Shown here one piece after another: positions 1-5,613 of a stretch of 5,857 nucleotides of DNA. The DNA comes from an uncultured Dietzia sp. Lineage in GTDB: Bacteria > Actinomycetota > Actinomycetes > Mycobacteriales > Mycobacteriaceae. The position numbers and the translations under genes are program-made. Every line of letters begins with the position of its first letter. Within the stretch, counting starts at the first letter, position 1. Under the pieces are notes generated by a model. The model did not search any database and was not told the origin of the DNA. It was given only the letters and a program-made list of their open reading frames with translations. The stretch is taken from contig CAMNYG010000102.1 of assembly GCA_946570335.1 (NCBI GenBank), positions 1 through 5,857 on the forward strand. The letters are read 5' to 3'.

Positions 1-1
1 C

Positions 2-259
2 GGTTCGGCGCTCGCGGGTGTCGGCCGGGCCCCCGACGCGGGGGACAGCCGCGGGCAGGACAAGCCGGTGCTCTCCCCGAGGGAGATCGATGTTCTCGCC
101 CAGGTGGCCCTCGGATGTTCCAACGCCGAAGTCGGGGCACGGCTCGCGCTCTCCCCGGAGACCATCAAGGCGTACCTGCGGAACATCGGCACCAAATTGG
201 GCACCCGGTCCCGGATGGAGTCCGTCGCCCGGGCGAGGCTGCTCGGCGTGCTGCCCTGA
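2..259 (+). CDS. LuxR-family HTH regulator, C-terminal part (5' truncated by window)
   Basis: The reading frame is open from the window edge to a TGA at 257-259 and gives 85 residues. A short linker rich in Gly, Ala and Asp is followed by a typical LuxR/NarL-type DNA-binding domain. It begins LSPREIDVL (the usual 'L(T/S)xRE' opening), continues through CSNAEVGARLALSPETIKAYL (scaffold plus recognition helix; the usual 'S..TVK.H' position reads SPETIKAY), and ends with the dimerisation helix NIGTKLGTRSRMESVARA. The family binds DNA as dimers and controls transcription. The sensing or receiver part lies upstream of the window, so I cannot say whether this is a two-component response regulator or another LuxR type. 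A GTG at 68 could start a bare HTH protein, but the open frame upstream argues for a longer protein. The gene converges with the P450 remnant, and nothing ties it functionally to its neighbours. Confidence 0.85.
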   Translation, partial: GSALAGVGRAPDAGDSRGQDKPVLSPREIDVLAQVALGCSNAEVGARLALSPETIKAYLRNIGTKLGTRSRMESVARARLLGVLP

Positions 260-292
260 TCCGACCTGACCCGGAGATACCCGTCCGGCGTT

Positions 293-314
293 GCTCCCGA
301 CCGGCTCCCGACCG
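293..314. repeat. 11-bp tandem duplication between convergent genes
   Basis: GCTCCCGACCG occurs twice head to tail (293-303 and 304-314), and the next four bases, GCTC, begin a third copy. It lies in the 120-bp gap between the ends of the LuxR gene and the P450 remnant. A weak GC stem (CCGGC at 312-316 with GCCGG at 325-329) follows but has no T-run, so I do not call a terminator. Nothing else is recognisable in 260-379. This is most likely slippage in non-coding DNA. Confidence 0.6.
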
Positions 315-379
315 GCTCGCGCTGGCCGGGCGGGTCCGGGACGACCCCGTCGACCGGTTCGGACACCGACTGGAAGGGG

Positions 380-1559
380 TCAGGTCGTCTGCGTACCGGA
401 TCGCCAGGTCACCCGGACGCCGGTCTCGGGGCGGGTCAGTATCCGCGTCCAGGGAAACGTGAGGTCCTCGGAACTCCCGCTGATGCGTACCTCGGGCCGG
501 GTCAGTGCCGTCACCGCAGCGGCCAGCGCGGTCACCGCGATCTTCTCGCCAGGGCAGCGGTGGCCCGTCCGTACCCCGGCGCCGCCCTGGGGGACGAAGG
601 CCTCAAGCCCCTCGGCGTGGTCGACGTCCAGGAATCTCTCGGGATCGAACGCGCTCGCGTCCGGCCAGTGGGCCGGGTCGGTGTTGGTTCCGAGCAGATC
701 CAGGAGCGCACGCTGCCCCTTGCTGACCGGACAGCCCTGTACCTGGAAATCCCTCGTCGCCAGTGCGGGCAGCATGGGGACGAACGGGTAGGTGCGACGG
801 ACCTCCTGCGCGAACACGACGGACTCGGTGATCCCGGTGAGCACGTCCCCTCCCGTTGGTGCCGGCCCGCCTGATCCGCTCGGCCCACTCGGGGTGTGAG
901 ACCAGTGCCACGGCGGCGAACCCCGCGAACCGGCCGACCGCGACGGTGGGACGGGTGAGATTCTGCAGCTCGACGCCGGCGGTCCTGTCGTCGACGAGTT
1001 CTCCGTTCTCGTCTCGCAGATCGGCCATGGCCGCGACGACCGAACCCTCGTCGACGCCGACCCCGCCGGACCGGACCGCGCGGATGATCCCGGTGGCCCA
1101 CCTGTCGAGGCGCAGTCGCTCGGCCACCGCCACCGGGTTCGACGGCGGGCGGCCGAAGGTGTCGAGAAGCCGGCTCATCTGGACTGCGCGGCGGTCGGCT
1201 TCCGAACGACTGAGGGAGAGGCCGTCCCACCGGAACGCGGCACGGCCGAAAGCCGCAGAGGTGTCGTGGTAGACCGTCCCCGCGCCGCGCCGGGCCCAGT
1301 CCCCGAGCATGGCGTGGAGTTCCTCGTCCACGATCTCGGCGAACCGGGCGACCCTGTCGGCATCGTAGAACGCGCGGACCCCGTCGATCCCTCGGAGCAG
1401 CACCGTCTTCCTGCCCATCAACCGGAGCTCGACGGGTACCTGTGAATCCGGCTCGACACCGGCCCGGCGGCGGATACGTGAGGCGAACAGGTATCCGGAG
1501 CGCAGGAGCCGGACGGACTGGTCTCTCCGGGTGCGGGCGGGGTGTCCGGATGTGGTCAT
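380..1559 (-). pseudogene. CYP152-family P450 (fatty-acid peroxygenase/decarboxylase) remnant, frameshifted and internally deleted
   Basis: Functional members of this family use H2O2 to hydroxylate fatty acids at the alpha or beta carbon (P450 SPalpha, BSbeta) or to decarboxylate them to 1-alkenes (OleT). With one frame correction this gene reads 392 residues from ATG at 1559, with AGGAGT at 1567-1572 as ribosome site, to TGA at 380-382. Family marks are LRSGYLF near residue 20, GIDGVRAFYDADR (57-69), the LTRPTVA motif with Arg203-Pro204 that binds the substrate carboxylate, AQEVRRTYPF (about 250-259), GTNTDP, FDPERF, and the heme loop QGGAGVRTGHRCPGE with ligand Cys335. Two lesions are present. 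First, one extra base in the CCCC run at 847-850 moves the frame: upstream sequence ends in TNGR, and removing one base restores DVLTGITESVVFAQEVRR. Second, FYDADRVAR runs straight into FAEIVDEEL. From memory of CYP152A1, about 44 residues are missing here, including the Gln/His85 loop and the helix with heme contacts. The frameshift alone could be a sequencing error, but the deletion could not, so the gene is probably dead. Confidence 0.85.
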
Positions 1560-1586
1560 GAGCGCTACTCCTGCGGTGGGTAGGGG

Positions 1587-1602
1587 TGTGGCCGCACACA
1601 CT
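1587..1602. promoter_or_regulatory. CRP/GlxR-like binding site, copy 1
   Basis: The sequence reads TGTG-GCCGCACA-CACT. It matches the actinobacterial CRP/GlxR pattern TGTG-N8-CACA with one mismatch in the outer right position. It is 28 bp upstream of the P450 remnant's ATG, so it would sit over or near that gene's own promoter. It shares TGTGGCC and the right-hand CAC with the two sites at 1649 and 1691. Confidence 0.4.
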
Positions 1603-1648
1603 AGGGCTGGTCGGGAAGGAGCGCTTCCGGTCACTCCGCCGCAGATCG

Positions 1649-1664
1649 TGTGGCCCAGATCACT
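1649..1664. promoter_or_regulatory. CRP/GlxR-like binding site, copy 2
   Basis: The sequence reads TGTG-GCCCAGAT-CACT, matching TGTG-N8-CACA with one mismatch. With copy 3 it shares TGTGGCC at the left and TCAC at the right. It lies 62 bp (close to six helical turns) from copy 1 and 42 bp (four turns) from copy 3, so all three would face roughly the same side of the helix. Confidence 0.45.
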
Positions 1665-1690
1665 GGCATCCACTTTCGGGTGTACCGGTG

Positions 1691-1706
1691 TGTGGCCTGC
1701 CTCACA
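1691..1706. promoter_or_regulatory. CRP/GlxR-like binding site, copy 3 (best match)
   Basis: The sequence reads TGTGG-CCTGCC-TCACA. It matches TGTG-N8-CACA fully and differs by a single base from the classic TGTGA-N6-TCACA palindrome bound by E. coli CRP, mycobacterial Crp and corynebacterial GlxR. Its centre is 100 bp upstream of the transporter's TTG start. A weak -10-like TACACG at 1727-1732 would put this centre near -40, the position of a class II activator site. That promoter call is tentative. Confidence 0.55.
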
Positions 1707-1789
1707 TACGTTTTCTTCAGTCGACGTACACGCGTCGGTCACCAACGTCAGCGCCGCAGGCTCACCAGCCCGGCGACACGGAGAAGACT

Positions 1790-1793
1790 GGAG
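1790..1793 (+). promoter_or_regulatory. Ribosome-binding site that sets the transporter TTG start
   Basis: GGAG at 1790-1793 sits 5 bases before TTG at 1799. A second GGAGAAG lies at 1780-1786. The frame is open further upstream to a GTG at 1586, but the added residues would be non-transporter-like and would cover the divergent promoter region. After 1799 there is no suitable in-frame start before the first membrane segment. This favours the unusual TTG start. Confidence 0.55.
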
Positions 1794-1798
1794 TTGTC

Positions 1799-3229
1799 TT
1801 GACTGCCGCGAATTCGCCCGCCTGGGGCCCGACGCCACAGGCGCCGGGCGACGCCCCGGTCCAGAAGAAGACCTCGCTCGCGCGGGTCGCCGCGGCCTCA
1901 TCGATCGGTACCACCATCGAGTGGTACGACTTCTTCATCTACGGCACCGCCGCCGCGCTGGTGTTCCCGACGCTGTTCTTCCCCGACCAGAACCCGGCGA
2001 CCGCCACCCTGTCGTCGTTCGCGACGTTCGCGGTGGCGTTCTTCGCCCGCCCCGTCGGCGCCGCCGTCTTCGGTCACTTCGGCGCCCGGATCGGCCGCAA
2101 GCGCACGCTGGTGTGGACGCTCATGATCATGGGCGTGGCGACCGTGTTCATCGGCCTGCTCCCCGGATACGAGACCGGCGCGTTCGGTGCGTTCGAGAAC
2201 GGCATCGGCATCCTCGCACCGACACTGCTCGTGCTGTGCCGCTTCTTCCAGGGCTTTGCCGTCGGCGGCGAATGGGCCGGCGCGACCCTGCTCACGGCGG
2301 AGTACGCGCCGGAGGGCAAGCGCGGGATGATGGCCATGTGGCCGCAACTCGGCGTGGCATTCGCCTTCTTCCTCTCCTCGGGCACCTTCCTCATCTTCGC
2401 CCTCGTCGCCGGTGAGGGTGCCGGCATCGACAGCGCGTTCATGCAGTACGGCTGGCGCATCCCGTTCCTGCTGTCCGCGGTGCTGGTCCTCATCGGCCTG
2501 TGGATCCGTATGACGGTGGAGGAGACCCCGGTCTTCAAGCACGACCGTGAGCTCGCGTCCAAGCAGACCGCGCCCGAGACCCTGCCGTTCGCCGATGCGA
2601 TCCGCTTCCAGTGGAAGGAGATCCTCATCGCCGGTGGTGCGCTGACGTCCCTGTTCTCGCTGTTCTACATGGGCACCTCGTTCCTCACGAACTACGCGAC
2701 CGCCACCCTCGGGCACTCCCGCCCGTTCGTCCTGGGCATGGGCATGGTCGCCGCCCTGGTCTTCGGTCTCGCGATCGCCCTTTCTGCGATGTACTCGGAC
2801 CGGATCGGCCGCAAGAAGGTCATCGGTATCTCCGTCGCGCTCGCAGTGGTCTGGTCGCTTGTCGTCTTCCCGATCCTCGACACCGGATCCGCCGCCGCGT
2901 TCGCACTGGGGCTGTTCGTCACCCTGATCATCTTCGGTATCGCCTACGGCCCGGCCGGCGCGCTGCTCCCCGAGCTGTTCCAGGCCCGCTACCGCTACAC
3001 CGGTGCCGGCCTCGGCTACAACCTCGCCGGCATCCTCGGCGGCGCCCTGCCGCCGCTGGCAGCCTCCGCGATGGTCGCCGCCGGCAACACTCTCGGCGTC
3101 GGGATCATGCTCTCGCTGCTGTCGGCCATGTCGATGATGTGCGTCCTCGTCATGACCGAGTCGAGCAGGAACAAGGTGACCGGCGACCTCGCCGAGGACG
3201 ACAAGGCGATCGCCACCGAGGTCCCCTGA
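1799..3229 (+). CDS. MFS transporter, metabolite:H+ symporter (MHS) family
   Basis: From TTG at 1799 this encodes 476 residues, within the normal range for the MHS branch of the major facilitator superfamily (ShiA, ProP, KgtP and YhjE relatives). These are inner-membrane proton symporters for small organic acids or osmolytes. Visible marks are a short polar N-terminus; SSIGTTIEWYDFFIYGT (34-50), the MHS signature opening helix 1; the helix 2-3 loop GHFGARIGRKR (92-102); RFFQGFAVGGEWAGA (148-162) in helix 4; AEYAPEGKRG; GWRIPF (219-223) before helix 6; EETPVF after it; and a second loop motif SDRIGRKK (333-340). Twelve hydrophobic segments fit the length. The first loop motif has Ala96 where Asp is usual in G-x3-D-R-x-G-R-K; the second copy keeps Asp334. 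The substrate cannot be told from sequence. The adjacent CoA-transferase suggests a carboxylate, but that is inference. The gene is divergent from the P450 remnant, has CRP-like sites upstream, and ends before a strong hairpin. Confidence 0.88.
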   Translation: MTAANSPAWGPTPQAPGDAPVQKKTSLARVAAASSIGTTIEWYDFFIYGTAAALVFPTLFFPDQNPATATLSSFATFAVAFFARPVGAAVFGHFGARIGRKRTLVWTLMIMGVATVFIGLLPGYETGAFGAFENGIGILAPTLLVLCRFFQGFAVGGEWAGATLLTAEYAPEGKRGMMAMWPQLGVAFAFFLSSGTFLIFALVAGEGAGIDSAFMQYGWRIPFLLSAVLVLIGLWIRMTVEETPVFKHDRELASKQTAPETLPFADAIRFQWKEILIAGGALTSLFSLFYMGTSFLTNYATATLGHSRPFVLGMGMVAALVFGLAIALSAMYSDRIGRKKVIGISVALAVVWSLVVFPILDTGSAAAFALGLFVTLIIFGIAYGPAGALLPELFQARYRYTGAGLGYNLAGILGGALPPLAASAMVAAGNTLGVGIMLSLLSAMSMMCVLVMTESSRNKVTGDLAEDDKAIATEVP

Positions 3230-3242
3230 TCCCCGTGAGCCG

Positions 3243-3275
3243 GTGACGCGAAGGCGCCTTCGCGGACGCCGTCAC
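3243..3275. terminator. Inverted repeat with 18-bp palindrome just after the transporter
   Basis: GTGACG (3243-3248) pairs with CGTCAC (3270-3275), and between them 3247-3264 is a perfect 18-bp palindrome (CGCGAAGGC and its complement). It begins 14 bp after the transporter stop. It is a plausible first terminator stem, though no T-run follows and a protein-binding palindrome cannot be excluded. Confidence 0.4.
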
Positions 3276-3283
3276 ACAAGCTG

Positions 3284-3320
3284 CCGCGCCCGGCCCCACC
3301 CGAGAGGGGGCCGGGCGCGG
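3284..3320. terminator. Strong GC hairpin, bidirectional terminator between convergent genes
   Basis: The left arm CCGCGCCCGGCCCC (3284-3297) and right arm GGGGCCGGGCGCGG (3307-3320) form a perfect 14-bp stem with a 9-base loop. It lies between the ends of the transporter (3229) and the MarR gene (3361). It lacks a clear U-tail on either side, as is common for actinobacterial hairpin terminators, and would serve both strands. Confidence 0.75.
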
Positions 3321-3360
3321 TGTCGTTCGCGCCGGGCGGTCCGAGGCGGAAGGCCCGGGG

Positions 3361-3867
3361 TCAGAAGTCGCCGGCGCTCCGGCGCAGTGAGGCGATGGAG
3401 TCGATGAGTGCCACCTGCTCGTCGTGGTCCATCCCCGGGTCGGCGAAGACTCCTGAATTGAGCGCCTCGGTGGCCTCCGCGACCACTTTCCGGCCCGACT
3501 CGGTGATCTCCACCAGGGTCGTGCGGCCGTCCGTCGGGTGCGGCCGGCGCTCGACCAGGCCGGCATCGAGGAGGCGTTTCATCGCGCTGGTCACGCTCGT
3601 CACGTGCACCTGCAGTCGCTCGGAGGCCTTGGTGATGGGCAGCGCGCCGGAGCGTGAGAACGCCAGGAGCCGCAGGAGTTCGTAGCGCGGGAACGACAGG
3701 TTCCACGGCCGCAGGGTCTCCTCGACACGGGCCAGCAGGATCTGGTGCGCCCGCATCACCGAGGTCACCACCGTCATCCCCTGGGCGGCGTCGACCCAAC
3801 CCTCGCGCTCCCAGTTGGCGCGAGCCTGGTCGATGCGATCGGGGATCGGTGCGGTCCTGGGGGACAC
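3361..3867 (-). CDS. MarR-family transcriptional regulator
   Basis: The protein is 168 residues, normal for MarR dimeric winged-helix regulators, which usually repress divergent genes until a small, often aromatic or acyl-CoA-type, ligand binds. The N-terminal helix region RIDQARANWEREGW is followed by VMRAHQILLARVEETLRPWNLSFPRYELLRLLAF (38-70, dimer and core helices), the HTH ITKASERLQVHVTSVTSAMKRL (78-99), and the wing LVERRPHPTDGRTTLVEIT with the conserved Asp113-Gly-Arg115. A C-terminal dimer helix follows. GTG at 3867 was chosen because AGGAGT (3873-3878 on the complement) lies 5 bases before it. The gene is divergent from the CoA-transferase with 163 bp between them, the classic arrangement for local control. 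Its own -10 (TAGAAT, complement of 3907-3912) lies within a dyad at 3901-3916, suggesting autorepression. Ligand and targets are not shown by sequence. Confidence 0.9.
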   Translation of the reverse strand: MSPRTAPIPDRIDQARANWEREGWVDAAQGMTVVTSVMRAHQILLARVEETLRPWNLSFPRYELLRLLAFSRSGALPITKASERLQVHVTSVTSAMKRLLDAGLVERRPHPTDGRTTLVEITESGRKVVAEATEALNSGVFADPGMDHDEQVALIDSIASLRRSAGDF

Positions 3868-3900
3868 GGTTCACTCCTGGGGCCACTGCGGTCTGATGAT

Positions 3901-3916
3901 CGGATGATTCTATCCG
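3901..3916 (-). promoter_or_regulatory. marR-type gene promoter -10 inside a 5-6-5 dyad (candidate operator)
   Basis: CGGAT-N6-ATCCG is a perfect inverted repeat at 3901-3916. On the minus strand its spacer contains TAGAAT (complement of 3907-3912), a good match to the TANNNT -10. Transcription would start near 3900, giving a leader of about 33 bases that carries the AGGAGT site of the MarR gene. No convincing -35 is visible. A repressor bound here would block the MarR promoter. Confidence 0.5.
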
Positions 3917-3962
3917 TCCGGGCACGTGGCGAGGGCGGCCCCACACGCCACTCGCCCGACAC

Positions 3963-3979
3963 ACCACTTGAGGGGTGGT
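3963..3979. promoter_or_regulatory. ACCAC-N7-GTGGT inverted repeat, possible operator
   Basis: ACCAC (3963-3967) and GTGGT (3975-3979) form a dyad about 50 bp upstream of the -10 of the CoA-transferase. Its size fits a dimeric regulator site. Its sequence differs from the other two dyads in this intergenic region, so if real it may bind another protein. Confidence 0.3.
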
Positions 3980-3997
3980 CCGGGGGTTCATGGTGAG

Positions 3998-4024
3998 GGA
4001 TCGGCGACGATCCGGCGATAGGCT
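3998..4024 (+). promoter_or_regulatory. CoA-transferase promoter: -10 TAGGCT with adjacent GGATC-N6-GATCC dyad
   Basis: TAGGCT at 4019-4024 fits the actinobacterial TANNNT -10 and ends 6 bases before ATG at 4031. That places the transcription start at or next to the A of the start codon. There is no Shine-Dalgarno sequence in the preceding bases, which fits a leaderless mRNA. The perfect dyad GGATC-GGCGAC-GATCC (3998-4013) fills the space between the -35 and -10 regions, where a bound repressor would block RNA polymerase. No clear -35 is seen. Confidence 0.5.
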
Positions 4025-4030
4025 CCGCGC

Positions 4031-5578
4031 ATGAGCAATCCCGTCCAGCAGGGTGGCGGCGTCGACGTCACCCGTATCCGTCACCCGCGTTTCCAGGCAC
4101 TGGTCACCGACGCCGCCACGGCGGTGGCAGCGATCGGCGACGGCGACACGGTGGCGATCAGCGGGTTCGCCAGTGCGGGCACGCCGAAGGCGTTCGCGCC
4201 GGCGCTGGCCGAACGGATCCGTGAGGTGCGTGCCGGCGGCGGCCGCCTGAGCGTCAATCTGCTGACGGGTGCGTCGGTGGCCAGCGAGGCCGAGTTGCTC
4301 CTGGCCGAGGCCGACGGTGTGGCCCTGCGTATGCCCTACCAGAGCGAGCCCACCGCGCGCCGGAAGATCAACGACGGTCGGATGGACTACGTCGACATCC
4401 ATCTGTCGCATGTGGCGCAGCAGGTGTGGGAGGGCTACTACGGGGACGTCGACGTCGCCGTGGTGGAGGTGGCTGCCATCACCGAGGACGGCAAGCTGGT
4501 GCCGTCGATGTCGGTGGGCAACAACAAGACCTGGCTCGAGGTGGCCGACAAGGTGATCCTCGAGGTGAACTCGTGGGTCCCGCTCGGCGTCGAGGGCATG
4601 CATGACGTCTACTACGGCACGGCGCTCCCGCCGCAGCGCAGGCCGATCATGCTCACCCGGCCCGAGGACCGCATCGGACAGCAGTACCTGGAGGTCGATC
4701 CGTCCAAGGTCATCGCGGTGGTACCCACGGATCAACAGGACTCGGAGAGCTCACTGACCGCCCCCGACGAGGTCAGTCAGGCCATCGCGGGACACGTGGT
4801 GGAGTTCTTCCGCCACGAGGTCGCGCGCGGTCGCATGCCGGCGAGGGGACTCCTGCCGCTGCAGGCCGGGATCGGCAACGTCGCCAACGCGGTGCTCGCC
4901 GGCCTCCGGGAGGGCCCGTTCACGGACCTGACCTGCTACTCGGAGGTCATCCAGGACTCGATGCTGCGCCTCATCCGTGAGGGCAAGGTCGCGCACGCCT
5001 CGGCCACTTCGCTCGCGCTGTCGAGCTCGGGGCTGGCCGAGTTGGTGGACAACATCGACCTGTACCGCGAGCACGTCACGCTGCGTCCGCAGGAGATCAG
5101 CAACCATCCCGAGCTCGTCCGCCGGCTGGGGATCATCGGGATGAACGGCATGCTCGAGGCCGACGTGTACGGCAACGTCAACTCCACCCACGTGGGCGGG
5201 ACCCGGATCATGAACGGCATCGGTGGTTCCGGCGACTTCACCCGCAACGGCTACGTGTCGATGTTCCTCTCCCCGTCCACCGCCAAGGGCGGTACCGTGT
5301 CGGCGATCGTGCCGATGGTCCCGCACGTCGACCACACCGAGCACGACGTCCAGGTGATCGTCACCGAACACGGACTCGCGGACCTGCGGGGCCTGAGCCC
5401 CCGCAAGCGGGCACCCCTGATCGTGGACCGGTGCGCCGACCCCGCGTTCCGCCCGCTTCTGCACGATTACCTGGACCGGGCGAACGCCCGACCGGGCGCC
5501 GGCAACACTCCGCATATCCTGGAGGAGGCCTTTTCCTTCCACACCCGCCTCGCCGCGACGGGAACCATGCTGGAGTAG
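4031..5578 (+). CDS. Succinyl-CoA:acetate-type CoA-transferase (acetyl-CoA hydrolase/transferase family)
   Basis: The 515-residue protein is typical in length for the class I CoA-transferases that include AarC/SucCoAT, YgfH (ScpC, propionyl-CoA:succinate) and corynebacterial succinyl-CoA:acetate CoA-transferase. These cytosolic enzymes move CoA between succinyl-CoA and a short carboxylate through a glutamyl-CoA thioester. The N-terminal half has GDTVAISGFASAGTPKAF (37-54), the CoA-transferase opening glycine loop, and DVAVVEVAAITEDGKLVPSMSVGNN (141-165). The C-terminal half has LQAGIGNVANAVLAGL (277-292), then TCYSEVIQD with Glu305 as the expected catalytic residue, GNVNSTHVGG (381-390), and GIGGSGDFTRNGYVSMF (396-412). 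All core motifs are intact. The true acyl partner (acetate, propionate or other) is not decided by these motifs. The start is ATG at 4031, supported by a -10 placed for leaderless transcription. An AtuA-family gene follows after 35 bp, probably in one operon, and the divergent MarR gene is the likely regulator. Confidence 0.92.
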   Translation: MSNPVQQGGGVDVTRIRHPRFQALVTDAATAVAAIGDGDTVAISGFASAGTPKAFAPALAERIREVRAGGGRLSVNLLTGASVASEAELLLAEADGVALRMPYQSEPTARRKINDGRMDYVDIHLSHVAQQVWEGYYGDVDVAVVEVAAITEDGKLVPSMSVGNNKTWLEVADKVILEVNSWVPLGVEGMHDVYYGTALPPQRRPIMLTRPEDRIGQQYLEVDPSKVIAVVPTDQQDSESSLTAPDEVSQAIAGHVVEFFRHEVARGRMPARGLLPLQAGIGNVANAVLAGLREGPFTDLTCYSEVIQDSMLRLIREGKVAHASATSLALSSSGLAELVDNIDLYREHVTLRPQEISNHPELVRRLGIIGMNGMLEADVYGNVNSTHVGGTRIMNGIGGSGDFTRNGYVSMFLSPSTAKGGTVSAIVPMVPHVDHTEHDVQVIVTEHGLADLRGLSPRKRAPLIVDRCADPAFRPLLHDYLDRANARPGAGNTPHILEEAFSFHTRLAATGTMLE

Positions 5579-5613
5579 GCCGAGAACACCATTCGAGCAA
5601 CCCCGGAGGATCG

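Noticed and set aside
312..329. Hairpin CCGGC/GCCGG as a terminator for the LuxR or P450 gene
   Set aside because: A 5-bp stem of this kind is common by chance in DNA with this G+C content, and no T-run follows.
845..862. Programmed ribosomal frameshift in the P450
   Set aside because: No slippery heptamer or stimulatory structure is evident, CYP152 genes are not known to use one, and the same gene also lacks an essential segment.
1722..1737. CGACG-N6-CGTCG dyad upstream of the transporter
   Set aside because: Five-base CG-rich arms arise easily by chance here, with no matching copy or known consensus. It is weaker than the CRP-like sites nearby.
1586..1798. N-terminal extension of the transporter from GTG at 1586
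   Set aside because: The extra 71 residues are Arg/His/Pro-rich without family similarity and would overlap the CRP-like sites. The TTG at 1799 has a ribosome site.
603..1901. Minus-strand frame of 432 codons running through the P450 and its upstream region
   Set aside because: The part before 1559 is low-complexity non-P450 sequence covering the divergent promoter. A ribosome site and ATG at 1559 fit the CYP152 N-terminus, and the 3' end past about 850 is out of frame.
1898..2716. Long minus-strand frame antisense to the transporter
   Set aside because: The composition is Glu/Arg/Gly-rich as expected for the shadow of a high-GC gene, and it has no recognisable domain.
3272..4735. 487-codon minus-strand frame across the MarR gene, the intergenic region and the CoA-transferase
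   Set aside because: It overlaps two well-supported genes and two promoters, and its His/Asp/Arg-rich translation is typical of an antisense shadow.
4751..5542. 263-codon minus-strand frame inside the CoA-transferase
   Set aside because: The transferase motifs on the plus strand are continuous across this region. The antisense frame has Val/Asp/His/Arg bias and no domain.
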